Positions 23,091 through 34,445 of a stretch of DNA of 64,000 nt are shown here, one piece after another. Below the pieces are notes generated by a model. The model was not told the origin of the DNA. It saw only the letters and a program-made list of their open reading frames with translations, and ran no database searches. Made by a program: the position numbers and the translations under genes. The DNA comes from Buddleja alternifolia (taxonomy: Eukaryota > Streptophyta > Magnoliopsida > Lamiales > Scrophulariaceae), in NCBI GenBank assembly GCA_019426215.1, contig CM033396.1, positions 24,443,101 to 24,507,100 of the forward strand. Direction: 5' to 3'. Numbering within the stretch: the stretch's first letter is position 1; each line of letters opens with the position of its first letter.

Positions 23091-24764
23091 GTGTGGTGCA
23101 TGACCCGCTCCTCAAGCGAGCCTCTATACGAGTTGGAGCCCGAAATTGAACGAGTTCTTCGGGCTAGTAGGCGAACAAGGGAAATGACCAATAATCTCAA
23201 CCAAAACCCGAATGGAAATTTCCCGGATGTGAATGCACCGGAAACCAGGGAGTGGTTACAAGGTGTTCTACATGCCATGCAAGCGGCACCGCCTCAATAA
23301 TATCCGTCCGTTCGGGGTAGCTTACCACCTAGGGTCCATACCATTCCGGGGCCCGTAGTCTTGCCTAATTTCTTCACACCAAACTACCACATTCTAGCTC
23401 ACATCTTTAGTATGGTGCAAGGAGAACCTTTCTATGGAGAACCGGACGAATCACCTCACGCTCATTTAGAGACTATAGACGATGCTCTTGTGACCATTCA
23501 ATATCACCCACAGGATCTTGATGCAATTCGTCTAAGAGTTTTCCATTTCTCATTGAAGGATAGGGCGACAACATGGTATAAATCCTTGCCTCCACAATCT
23601 ATTACGAGGTGGGGTGAGTTGGTTGATGCATTTTTAAATAAATTCTTTCCACCTTCCAAAATCAATGAGCTCCGGAGTAATATAAAAGGGTTTAGGCAAA
23701 GGAGCAATGAGTCTTTAGCCGAGACTTGGGCTAGATATAAAGGCATGCTCCGTAAATGTCCCGATCATAATTTTGGGTTGAATGAACAAGTACTCCATTT
23801 CTATGATGGGGTTCGGTCACGTATTCGGCATAGACTCAACGCGGGTGCGGGAGGAGATCTCCTTGGGTTAGACTGTCAAAGTGTATGGGACAAAGTCGAA
23901 TAGTTGGCCCGAGAAGACGAGCTTTACCCCGACGATGAAGAGGCCTCATCCTCTAAAAAGGTTGCTTGAATTGAGGAAGTAGTTGAGGGAGTAGTAGTCT
24001 TGGAACCGGAGGTTGGCAACGTTAATTATGTGGGGAATCACAATCAACCTCGGGTGAACTTTCATGTACCCGAGAATTTTCCAAAAAGGCCCAACCCCGC
24101 ACAAAACGCACAACCGGGGATCTATCAAGCTCCACGGCCACCTTTCAATAACCCACCCCCGAGACAAGGCAATTTCAATGGACAAGGTCAAGGTCAAGTG
24201 CAAATGCGACCTCCCACAATCGATGAGAAACTAGATGCTCACATGAAAAAGTCCGATACATCTTTCAACGAACTTCGGGGTATGATAAAGGATATGTGTA
24301 TGGAGATGAAGGATTTGAGAACACAAGTGGGGCAACTGTCTAATGCGGTTAACGGTAGAGCCCCGGGGACTCTCCCAAGTGACACGGAAAAGAACCCGAA
24401 GGCCCAATGCAATGCCATAGCCTTGAGAAGTGGCAAACAATTGGCGAGTGACACTGCCAATACATCCGCGCCCGAGCGCCCCTCTGACGGCGCCCAGGCG
24501 CCACCCACAACCCTGCCAGATGCATCTGTTTTGAATCCCGCGCCCGAGCGCCCCGACATGCACGCCCAGGCGCCTACAAATCCGCGCCTAGGCGCTAATA
24601 TACGCGCCCAGGCGCCGCCTCCTGTTTCAGTGGGTTTTCATCCGTCTAATCCAACGCTTTCTCCCCTATCGAAGTTCGTCTCCCCTTCCCAAATGCTCAC
24701 AAAAAGAAGAAAAAGGAGATGGATCCGAGCTTTCTTCGAATTTTGGCAACCCTTCGGGAAGTGA
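23091..24764 (+). pseudogene. Element F gag, interrupted by in-frame stops
   Basis: One frame carries the whole gag but is broken by stops at 23298, 23901 and 23967. It starts with ATG 23091 or 23100 (MTRSSSEPLYELEPEIE). The retrotransposon gag domain (PF03732) covers about 23490-23870, for example LKDRATTWYKSLPP, FLNKFFPPSK, ESLAETWARYKGMLRKCP and LHFYDGVRSRIRHRL. A Pro/Gln-rich region (24060-24200) and a helical segment (FNELRGMIKDMCMEMKDLRT) follow. A segment at 24463-24620 encoded by the GCGCC palindrome repeat gives repeated 'APERP' and 'AQAP'. The frame is lost at the A-rich run near 24700-24720, where protease continues in another frame. Confidence 0.8.
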
Positions 24765-25642
24765 GAATTAATATTCCGTTTATTGACGTCATTCTCCAAA
24801 TGCCGAATTATGTGAAGTTCTTCAAGGACATACTCTCCAATAAGCAGAAGTGGGAGGAAAAGGAGACAGTGTGTCTCACTGAGGAATGTTCTGCCGTCTT
24901 GCTCAATAAATTGCCAACTAAACCCAAGGATCCTGGGAGTCTCGCAATACCGTGCACTATTGGCCATCTCAAGTTCGACAAAGTTCTTTGTGATTCGGGA
25001 GCAAGTATCAACCTTCTTCCCTACTCTATTTTTAAGAAGCTAGGCCTTAGAGATCTTACGCCAACATCCATGTCCGTGCAATTGGCGGATCGCTCTATCA
25101 AGAAACCAAAGGGCATTATCGAGGATGTCATTATACAAGTTGACAAGTTCTTCTATCCAGTCGACTTCGTGGTTCTCGAAATGGATAGTGACATTGATGT
25201 CCCCTTGATTCTAGGGAGACCCTTCCTAGCCACTAGCAACGCAAAGCTCGACATGGGAAAGGGTAGGTTGACATTGAAGGTGGGTGATAAAAAGGTGATA
25301 TTCGATGGTTGTCATGACATGCAACCGCCTATGGCTGATCTTACTTGTTTATATGTCGATGCTATTCACCTTTTGTTTGATGAGAAATGCACACTTGGTA
25401 AGACTAAGGGCACTCTTACGGTGGAGGATGAGGTCCCCAATGAGCAACAAGGCAAGGTGAGAAAAGATGATTCTTGCATGAAGTACATTCCACCACATCT
25501 ACGTGTTCGTGAAATCGATAAGACAAATCCAACACAAAGGGCTTATCGCAAAACACCGCAATATGAGTGGAGGCAAGTGGGACATAAGAAGAAAAGGAGG
25601 AATGGCAAGGATATTGTTGTTCTCAATGGGCCACCTATTTGA
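24719..25642 (+). CDS. Element F aspartic protease region
   Basis: The frame is open for 307 codons. The N-terminal part (NIPFIDVILQMPNYVKFFKDIL, then TVCLTEECSAVL) is the usual Athila/Tat linker between gag and protease. The retropepsin-like core has the catalytic D-S-G in LCDSGASINLLPYSIF (about residues 95-110) and the second motif PLILGRPFLATSNAKLD. The C-terminal tail is basic and ends in a stop at 25642, with no RT behind it. In autonomous relatives this is part of a gag-pol polyprotein. Here it is out of frame with gag, and the ATG at 24719 may not be a natural start. It would process Gag if made. Confidence 0.8.
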   Translation: MDPSFLRILATLREVRINIPFIDVILQMPNYVKFFKDILSNKQKWEEKETVCLTEECSAVLLNKLPTKPKDPGSLAIPCTIGHLKFDKVLCDSGASINLLPYSIFKKLGLRDLTPTSMSVQLADRSIKKPKGIIEDVIIQVDKFFYPVDFVVLEMDSDIDVPLILGRPFLATSNAKLDMGKGRLTLKVGDKKVIFDGCHDMQPPMADLTCLYVDAIHLLFDEKCTLGKTKGTLTVEDEVPNEQQGKVRKDDSCMKYIPPHLRVREIDKTNPTQRAYRKTPQYEWRQVGHKKKRRNGKDIVVLNGPPI

Positions 25643-27307
25643 ACCTTAACGCACAAAAGTCAAGCTAATGACTATAAACAAGCGCTTCTTGGGAGGCAAT
25701 CCAAGTTTGTAAGTTTTTCTTTTTTCTGTCATTTCATTTCTGTTTCTTCCGTTTTTTCTTTTTTGTTTTTAGTTGTCTTGTGTTTTGTTGTTGGTTGTGT
25801 TTCGTTTCTCATTTCTATCCAATGCTTGATGATTCGTATGGCTAGCATCGTTTAATGTGTAGTTGTTGCATTGATGTCTCACACCGCTGTTGCCACTCTT
25901 GGACACATTTGCATTCGAGGACTCGGGTCTGCTTTTCAGCACCCCTATGGTGACGTGTACTTTGCCCTTCTCTTTTTCGAGCATTGGGGACAATGTTCAT
26001 GATAAGTGTGGGGGGGGGGGTACACTAGATCCATTATAGTCATGTTTATTCATGTTTTACATATTTCGGTCCAAGTTTGGGGGGGGGGGGGGCGGTGTTG
26101 TACCTCTACATGTGAAATGTGTGCAATTTTTATTTTTTTGGATAGAATTTCAACCCGTCACTTGATGAATTGAGCATGGTTAACGTGAATACATGGTATG
26201 CATTCTCTATCAATTTGGTTTCTAATGGCTATACACACAATTCCTTGTTTGTGGGACCATAAACATGACTAGATTATCTTTAAGATGTTCACATACGCAC
26301 ATAAATCAAGGGTAGAGGCGTTGAGTGGGCAACCATTTTGAAACACTTAAAGGCTTGATCCCGAAAAATATCGACTTAGAATTTTCACATGAGTTATGAG
26401 TTGAGAATGTAGCTTCGTATGTTTAACAATAATAAAAAGAGGTGAACATTGGTATGACTGCAAAGGTCAGGCTTAATAGATACTGGGGGCGAAGAGCACC
26501 ATGCCTAGAATACTGTACTATTAAGCTAATTTGAGCTAGAGCTCAAGCCAATGCAAGTGTTAAGTGAATAAGGACCTAGTTTGATTTTGTGGCCTTTGAC
26601 ACTCGAGCGATTAAGCCCTTAGGAATGTCTCTACATTTGATACCCGAAAGCCGTCTGGTTTAGGAGTTATTGGCCTAAAGCTCGTTACACGGGTGTCATA
26701 GAAAGCCTAAGAGGATCGAACATTGCACATGGTCTAGCCTCTAATGTTTCGAGTTGAAAGTGCATAAGTTAAAGTCGAAAGTGGAATGAAGTGATGAATT
26801 TTTAAGTGGCTATGAAGTTGTATTCAATTCTCGTACCATGTGAATAATCAAAAGTTGATAAATATGGGGTTAATGCTTGAAAAGTGGTAAGAATGCCACT
26901 CGACTATAATACTTGAGATTTATTACACTATACCCTTAGGATGATCTTTTCGACGTTAAGGCGTAACATGAGCAAGTGGGTGACGTGTATATATATGTAA
27001 CTTGAGCTTAAACAGGTGAATTCATACCATTGTGTGCTATTAATCATTGTAATTTACGTTGAGTGATCGGGGTTGAAAATCTTTCGATTTTGTGGGTATA
27101 TCGTCTGCAAACCCTCACGAGACTATAACTCGTCCTTTGAGGTAACTCAAGGGTTCAAAGGCTTGTTGCATCCGCTAAATGCAACCGCTTGCTCCACGAA
27201 AGTGAGTTGTGTAGTTTCTTTTCTTTTACCTCCCTGTTTTTGATGATGAGCTCGTATCCTATGCCTTCTCTTACTCGAGGTCGAGCAAGTAATAAGTTTG
27301 GGGAAGT
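25643..27307 (+). other. Non-coding 3' internal part of element F
   Basis: No RT, RNase H or integrase similarity was seen. Two long G runs (near 26010-26021 and 26080-26092) sit in contexts like AGTGTGGGGG and AGTTTGGGGG. A third AGTTTGGGGAAGT lies directly before the 3' LTR and is the likely polypurine tract. The inner G runs could be internal purine tracts. Confidence 0.6.
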
Positions 27308-28685
27308 TGATAGGAGTCGTTTTTGCATAAGTTTTTAGGCCCTTTGAATGACATTTTAGGCTCGTATACGGTTTAATTCGTGCCACTTGTGCGTTTAATA
27401 TGTGTGTGAAGTGATTTCAGGTAGTAAGCGACGATGGACGAAGAAAAGGGAAAAAGACGACTCGTTTCATCGACTTTGCTCTGGCTTCTGAAATGCACGC
27501 CCAGGCGCCACCCAGGCAGAGAAAATTCAATATCCTGAACCGCGCACCTAGGCGCCAATTAACTCCCGCCTAGGCGCCAAATGTCGCGCGCCTGGGCGCT
27601 ACTCTTCTACACGCCTGGGCATCCCGGAACTTTTCCCCCAAGAAATGAACGCCACATAGGCGGCACCTAGGCGCCAATTGACGCGCGCCTAGGCGCCGAA
27701 ATAACAGAATTTGTATCTATATATTTGAGTTTTCAATTCATTAAGGGGGTTCAAAATCAGGGAATTGGGGGGCGAATTTCTGGGTTCTGGGCCATTTTCT
27801 CATCAAATCTAAGAGCTAAGAAGGGGGGTTGAGCTAGAGATTGAAGTTCAAGCAAGGATTCATCATCAACCAAGCCTTAGGGAGTTTTACTTACTTTCAT
27901 TTCATGTTTTTGTTGAAAAATATGTATATGATTGTTCTAGATTTTCTTAATCTATTGATGATGGGCTAATCTTGTAGAACTAAGGCCATGTGAAGGCCAA
28001 ATTTATGAGTCAATATATGTGAAGTTGCTCTTTGTATTAATTCTCCTATTGCTTTGTGTGTTAATTCTATGCTTTTATTCCAATCATGTGTTTGATCACC
28101 ATATGCTTGATTTCTTGCCTACTCTAGTTGTTCGAGAGAAAATAGATTAGGGTGCAAGAGAATTAACACATCATCCGAAACAAATGAGGTTTTGCCCTAG
28201 AGATAGGTAAAGATTCCCGGGTGTTGTTTGCCGGATTCGTTCGGGGAAGCTCTAGAACGTTAATGCATGATTTTTGATTAGATTCTCGGATAGACATATT
28301 TAGAGAACCGTCAATTAATCATAGGATTATTATGAGCCGAGACATCGGGTAATAGTTAATTTAGGAGTTTCCACCAAAGCAATAGGAGTCTAATAATTCG
28401 AGGAGTAACCCATACAAATTGGCGAGTAGATTTGGTTGTAGCATGTGCCTTAGTCGTTTTTATCATATGTGAAGTTTAATACATAGCTTGTTCCCTTCTT
28501 CGGTTCTTCGTTTACTTAATTGTTTTAGTCCCGCTTTACTTTAAAGTATCTTTTACCTTATTGAAAATCAAAAACTATAAATCTAAGTCTCCGTGGTTCG
28601 ATAACCCGGACTTATTTTGTCCACTTTTATTACTACCGCGACTAGTACTCTTGCTATTAAAAGCACGTTAGGTATTAGCGTGTCA
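27308..28685 (+). mobile_element. 3' LTR of element F (1,378 bp)
   Basis: TGATAGGAGTCG to GCGTGTCA, followed by the target duplication GGCCC. Compare the 5' LTR entry for differences. Confidence 0.9.
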
Positions 28686-28892
28686 GGCCCAATTCTCCCG
28701 TTGGTGGGGGCCGACCTTGAAATGCGTTCCAATGGGCAAGTATCATGTGAGGTGATTTCCAAAAAGGAATTCACTGTCTCAAAAATAAACGAGAAGTATC
28801 CTATGCGATCATAGGTAAATGAGATTGAATGTCTCTGGGCAGAGCTGATGAACTAATTCGTGTTTAGTAATCTCATATTACTATGATTCTTA

Positions 28893-29995
28893 TGTTGGGA
28901 ATGTGCCCTCAATGCTAACGAGGAGTTAGAATATAAGACACGAGTTTATATTGTGCAACCTATAATTAATATAAAGGCAATAGTATGTTGTTCGTATAGT
29001 TCTTGATGACATCTACAAAGTCTTAAATGAACAACTAATCTATGTGTGTCAAGGCAAACCTTCGCACTCGTTATAGTAGTTAAAGACATGGGCACTAGAA
29101 GGGTTTGATACTTGATCACTTAAATGGTTTGCAAGTCGGAGAATCTCAATTGGGCATTGAGATTCGTATGAACTTGTATGACACATGCTCTGACAAAGGA
29201 GTGCCAGTGGAATACTATGGGATAGTGGGAGTGTGTGTCATAGATACATTGATGGGATTAGTGTATTCAAACAAGGCTCATAGTAATCCGATCACATTGG
29301 GTTTTACTCAGTGATTGTCAATGATTGGATTACTGATTATGAAGGTATGCATGAGCCTTAGACCTAAGGAGTTACGATCACAGTGTGCTTGTGACGTTGG
29401 ATTCTGTCACTAGAGTAGTTAAGCCCAATTCACCCTTTGAAAGGTGGGATCGACCTCAAAATGCGTTCCAATGGGCAAATAGCATGTGAGGTGATTGCCA
29501 GTAAGGAATCCACTATCTCGAAAGTAAACGAGAAGTATCCTATGCGATCATAGGTAAACGAGATAGAAGTCTTTGGCCAAAGCTGACGAACTAACTTGTG
29601 TTTAGTAATCTCATATTACAATGATTCTTAAGCATAGCATCGAGTCCTGTGAGTTTGACATATTCCATGACTCTCAGCCGATCGGGATACGTCAGTGAAG
29701 GGCTTATACTTATATGATATTCATAATCTAGAGGTTCGTAATGATAGTCATTTCATACTCGGTTGGGCTACGATGTGGGGCCATGGTGCTGGCTAGGTGT
29801 CACCCACATCCTTTGATATCCTCCCATTGCCAATTGAGACGAACCTAGAAAGTCGCACTATAAAGAAATAGATGAGGAAATCAAGTCTTGTATTTGGAGG
29901 ACATTTTGGTAATTTGTCTTTGGAAGGACGAATTAATTAATTGGACAAATTAATTTAATTGGTTGTTTAATTGGATTAAACAATGGAAAATTAAA
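28893..29995 (+). mobile_element. 5' LTR of D3, 3' part deleted
   Basis: TGTTGGGAATGTGCCCTCAA onward, collinear with LTR D1 up to the AAACAATGGAAAATTAAA segment. Sequence then matches the internal region instead of the LTR end. A 69-codon chance ORF lies at 29105-29314. Confidence 0.75.
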
Positions 29996-31860
29996 TATTT
30001 AAATGAACATAGGTTTATTTGGGTTGACCCAATGCTACCCAATTCATTTAAATTGGTAAAGACCCAATACCAAATTCATTAGATCATTCTTCTAAATCAA
30101 AGTCTTCAAGTAAATTAAATAGGATTGATTTATAATATATTAAATTAGATTTAATGCATATTAAATTAAATTATATTTAGTTTATACATCAAAATTAAAT
30201 TAATTTTAACTCATGTTATTAATTAAATCGGATTTAATTTTGTAAGTTGATTAAATTGGAGATCACCTATCAAAATTGAATTGGGTTTAAGTATATAATT
30301 GGTTAAAATGTTTTTTAATTTTGTAATGTTTAAATTGGATTTAGTTATTGGATTTGTAAGCCCATGGAAATTAAATTGGATTTGGTTTCATCTTTATTAA
30401 ATTAATATTTAATCTACATGTGGAAGTTAAATTGGATTTATTTTCATGTGGGATAAATTAAATTTAATCTGTCTATGAAAATTTATTTGGATTTAATTTT
30501 ACTTTGATTAAATATGATTTAGTATTCTCATGATAATTAAATAAGTTTTAATTATTAATTAGATTTTTCGATCGCATGAAAGTTAAATGGATTCGATTTG
30601 ACCTCGATAAATTGGATTTAGTCTTGGTACTAAATTGAATGAGATACTAAATTGAATGAGATTAATATTCTAGTAGTCAAATTGGATTTAATTATTAAAT
30701 AAATTTGATTTAATTTTTATGCTCTTGTTCACATATATGCTTGTGTATGTTATATGCTCATTTTATGTGATATTTACATCTTCCATGGACTTAGGTTTTA
30801 TATTTATGTTTGAGCATGCTTAAAATATATGTTGATTAGACCATTGGCTTGGGCCGATCTATATAGTTCATGGAAGTGTGTATGTAGGTAGAATTACTAG
30901 GTGTTTTCTACGCTTTATATGCATGTTTGCGCTTTATAAATTAATAAGCATAATTGAGACCTTTATTAAATAATAAAATTCTCCCACAATTAAAAATATT
31001 AAGTTAGTAAAGGGTACTAGGTATTCATTTCTCCACTAAACTTAGGACAAATTAAAATGATATTTAATATATAATATGGTCCCTAAGCAATGGGGGTTAT
31101 ATTGAAATATATTTTAAATTTTTTCTAAGTGCATGAAATGCCATTGGTCGAGATCAAATTTCACCCCAAATACTAGCAAAAGGTTGCAAGGTGAAATTCA
31201 ATTATTAGACTAATAGAAAGTGAGTGGGTTAAACTTAAATTATTCATAAATCAATATGATCGTTAAAAGGTTGAGATTTGATGAATAATGGACAAATAGA
31301 TTGAATCATCCATTTGATGGGTTGGTGTTGGACATCATTTTATTATATTAATAGGCCACATACCTGCAAGAGGTTGCAACCTATTAAACTAGTTAAAGAG
31401 CTCAATCACTCACTACGAAATCTATCCAATAAGATTTCCAAAAAATTGCAGTGGGAGTGCGATGTTTCGAAAAATATAGTGGGAGCCAAGTAAAATTAAA
31501 GTCCTAGTTTTACTTGTATGCTATATATAAACACCTAATTGAGATTTTGGTATAATTTCTGCTTTATTTTATATCTCTATTAGATTAGAAACCCATTCAG
31601 TTAAATATGCTTGAGATTTTTGTTCGAACTGGCCTAACCAAATCAACTGACTTGAAAACTATATGCTTGAAGAAATAATTACTCAAGTCTAAGTATGTGA
31701 CGACGAGTAGGGCTATTAAATGAGGTGCACCGGATATAGAAATATGTGTTTTTAAAACTAGTGTTATATGACCGGTTTTCTTAGTTTCTTATATTCTGCT
31801 TTCTTGAGTTAGTGTTCATGATTGAAGAATTAGAAAGAAGTGAAAAGCTGGAAGAATGAG
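29996..31860. other. AT-rich internal region of D3
   Basis: Collinear with 12600-14660 of D1. It has the TTAAAT-rich minisatellite-like part (30120-30720) and the conserved GCAGTGGGAGTGCGATG segment near 31448. No gene was seen. Confidence 0.6.
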
Positions 31861-31869
31861 AGATGATTT

Positions 31870-34440
31870 ATTGTAGAACCAGACATAATGCCGTGGGTGT
31901 CCACATAAGATTCAACTTTGTTCTTTTAAATATTCCGGATTTTTTTTTTATAGTATTAGATGATTGATTAATTTTTCCAAATGGTACTAAGAATGTTATC
32001 TTTTTCTGACTAGGTCAAGAAATGATTCTTCTTTAAGTTTGGTATTAACTTACCTGACATTTATTTTGGAAATAAATGTAGGAACAATGCATCCTTACTA
32101 AAATTGTTCGGAATTAGTGTACTGTGAACATATATACTAAAGAGCGTAGTATGCTAGAGACAAATTAGAGAAATTTTTTGACACCTAAGATTAGGTTATG
32201 CCTTAAGAGCGTAAGATTCATGAGTTAGGAGAAACATGGGGGTAAAAGCCCATTGGGATTGGATCCCTATCCAAACTTAAGAATCTCATCTCAAGGATAG
32301 GATGACCAAATCTCCCTTCACTGGGAAAATATTAAAGGGCTACTCAAGTTTTGAAATTTGGTGCATACTGACGTCTATGGCCGAAAATGGATATCATATA
32401 AGGGCACTACGATAGGATCGCAGTGACAAGTATATAATTGCCTAATTCGACCCATTCTTAAAAGAGTTTAGTATAGTTTCACAGCCGACACTTCCAGCGA
32501 CTCTACAATTGAATATGGCAGTAGCATGCAAGAACGAGGCATTGTTGGACATAACTTATTCTATGCTAAACTACATAGAATTGCCCAATTCATAGTGAGT
32601 CATGCGCTACTCATGGGTGAATCTTGAATAGATGTCCCTCCAAATTCAGTCCTAATGCAACATATCAGATGTGGCGCAAGTGGAAGCCTAGTCCTAAGTA
32701 CTTGAGGGTACGCCGAAGCCCAACCTACGTGTAAAAGACAAAGGTAAATAGTCTGGAGGCTAAGTCCTTAAAAGGATATTTTTGTTGGTTGTCTCAAATA
32801 ATTCAGTGGGAGACCTCTTTTACCTACATGATGATCGGAGGATCATTGTGGCCTTAAAAAACCACCATTCTAGAAGATAAGTTCATTTGAGAAAGTCAAG
32901 TTGGTAGAAAGATTGTTCTATAAGAACAAAATAAAAATCCTTAGGAGACTACTATTTAAGAAACTCAAAACAAACCCACTATAACACAACCACCAACAAG
33001 TTGGTCTGGTAGAGTACCTCAATCGCCTGAGAGATGTGGTTGTCTGCTACAAGGAAAACATAAGTTGTATGCTGTAGCAGAGGGGATCCACGGATACAAT
33101 CCCTCTATGCATGACAAACCGATAGTGGATATGGACCCTACCAGAAGGTGTAAGGCTATGAAAGTGAAGATGGATTAGATGTTCTTTTAATCAATCTAAG
33201 ACTCTAGTAGATCTCCCAGAGAGTATTGTACCCATCGGAGGTGAATACATCTACAAGAGAAAGATTGATTCGAATGGCAAGGCTAGGCTGATGGCGAAAG
33301 GGTATAGTCAAAAGATGGGCATTGACTATGAGGAAGTCCTTTGCCACAACTATAATCAAAACCACAAGAATATTACTTTCGAGAGTAACACACCAAGATT
33401 ATGAAAATCTAGCGCATGGATATGAAGACTCGTTCATAAATGGATTCCTTGAAGAGGGCATCCATAAAGAACATCCCAAGAGTTTCACGTCTGAGGAAGA
33501 TTCTCATAAGGTCAACAAGCTGCATAAATCCACTTGTGGATTTAAGCAGACCTCTCGTAGTTGGAATCTTCATTTTGATGATATAATTGGGAATTATGAT
33601 ATCATCAAAAATGAAGAAGAACAATTTGTGTGAAATAAGGCTAGTGAGAGCTAGATATCATTTCTAGTAGTATATGTAGAGGTTTCTATACAAATGGGAA
33701 ATGATATGAGATCATTGAGTTAAAGCAATACATAAATCTCGAGCATACACTCCATAAAAGACTTGGGAGTAACCCCATTCATTCTTAGATTTTGCGTCTA
33801 TGGAGATAGGGCAAATAGGATGATGGGGCCCTCCCAAGTCCTTTGCTTAGAATAAATCCTAAAGAAGTTAGGATACAAGATCTGAGAAAGGGCTCTTGCC
33901 TAGTGAGGAAGAGCAAAAGGGTAGACATAAAATATATCATAAAGTATTTGAGAAAAATTTGAGATATATTCTTCATCTATGCCTGTGGAGAACTAATAGT
34001 GGAAATTTATACTTACTTGGACTTTAAGTTTGATAAAGAAATTAAAATTCCCCTTTGGGTTTGAATCCACTCTCAACTTTGTAGTAGTACCCTGGAAGAG
34101 TTCCAAGTGAATTACTCCACTACTGAGAATGAGTATAAAATTGCCTTGGAGCCTTAGAGGTGGTCAAGGAATTCTGTTTGGATCTGAAGTTTGTAGTAGA
34201 ACTTCTATTGGTCCCTAGCGTGAAGTTTGAATTTATCACTTTACTGTGATGAAATGGAGCTGAAGCGCAAGCTGGGAAACCAAGGTCTCACAAACCCAGA
34301 CATGTTGAGAGATCGTTGGAAAAGGCAATGTAGCCTTGTAGAAAATGAACCTCAGTCGATAACACGGCTGACCCACTCACTAAGCCACTATCACAGGTGG
34401 TGCTAAAGTGACATCTTTAGACGGCATAGAGTGCAAGTGG
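31870..34440 (+). pseudogene. Decayed copia integrase-RT-RNase H of D3
   Basis: Same remnants as in D1. The longest open piece (33322-33633, 103 codons) is an RT fragment with INGFLEEGIHKEHPKSF and KLHKSTCGFKQTSRSWNLHF, matching the copia RT pattern 'FLNG.LEE.IYM.QP.GF ... KL.KS.YGLKQ..R.W'. Stops and frameshifts break everything else. A polypurine-like GCAAGTGGAAGAT lies just before the 3' LTR. Confidence 0.8.
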
Positions 34441-34445
34441 AAGAT

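Larger units (their letters stand above)
21553..28685 (+). mobile_element. Complete non-autonomous Ty3/gypsy element F (gag-pro only, Athila/Tat-type)
   Basis: 7,133 bp flanked by GGCCC (21548-21552 and 28686-28690). The 5' LTR (21553-22917) and 3' LTR (27308-28685) are nearly identical. The primer site TGGCGCCGTTGCCGGGG is the type known from Athila-like elements. The inside codes for gag and an aspartic protease but shows no RT, RNase H or integrase. It is therefore a TR-GAG-like parasite that would depend on an autonomous relative. Confidence 0.85.
8060..28892 (+). mobile_element. Decayed copia element D1 (5' LTR, internal region, truncated 3' LTR) with nested insertions
   Basis: The plus-strand copia element has a 5' LTR at 8060-11908, a tRNA-iMet primer site, an AT-rich internal region without a recognisable gag, broken integrase-RT-RNase H sequence, and a 3' LTR starting at 21019. 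The order integrase before RT identifies Ty1/copia. Later insertions are solo LTR E (8120-10255), solo LTR G (14681-18396, containing solo LTR B) and gypsy element F (21553-28685). The 3' LTR stops at 28892, where a second element's LTR begins. Confidence 0.8.
21019..28892 (+). mobile_element. 3' LTR of D1 (D2), split by element F and truncated
   Basis: The LTR starts TGTTGGGAATGTG. It consists of 21019-21547 plus 28686-28892 and stops after TATGATTCTTA, where the LTR at 28893 begins. About 960 bp of its 3' part (equivalent to about 10945-11908) is missing. Confidence 0.75.
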
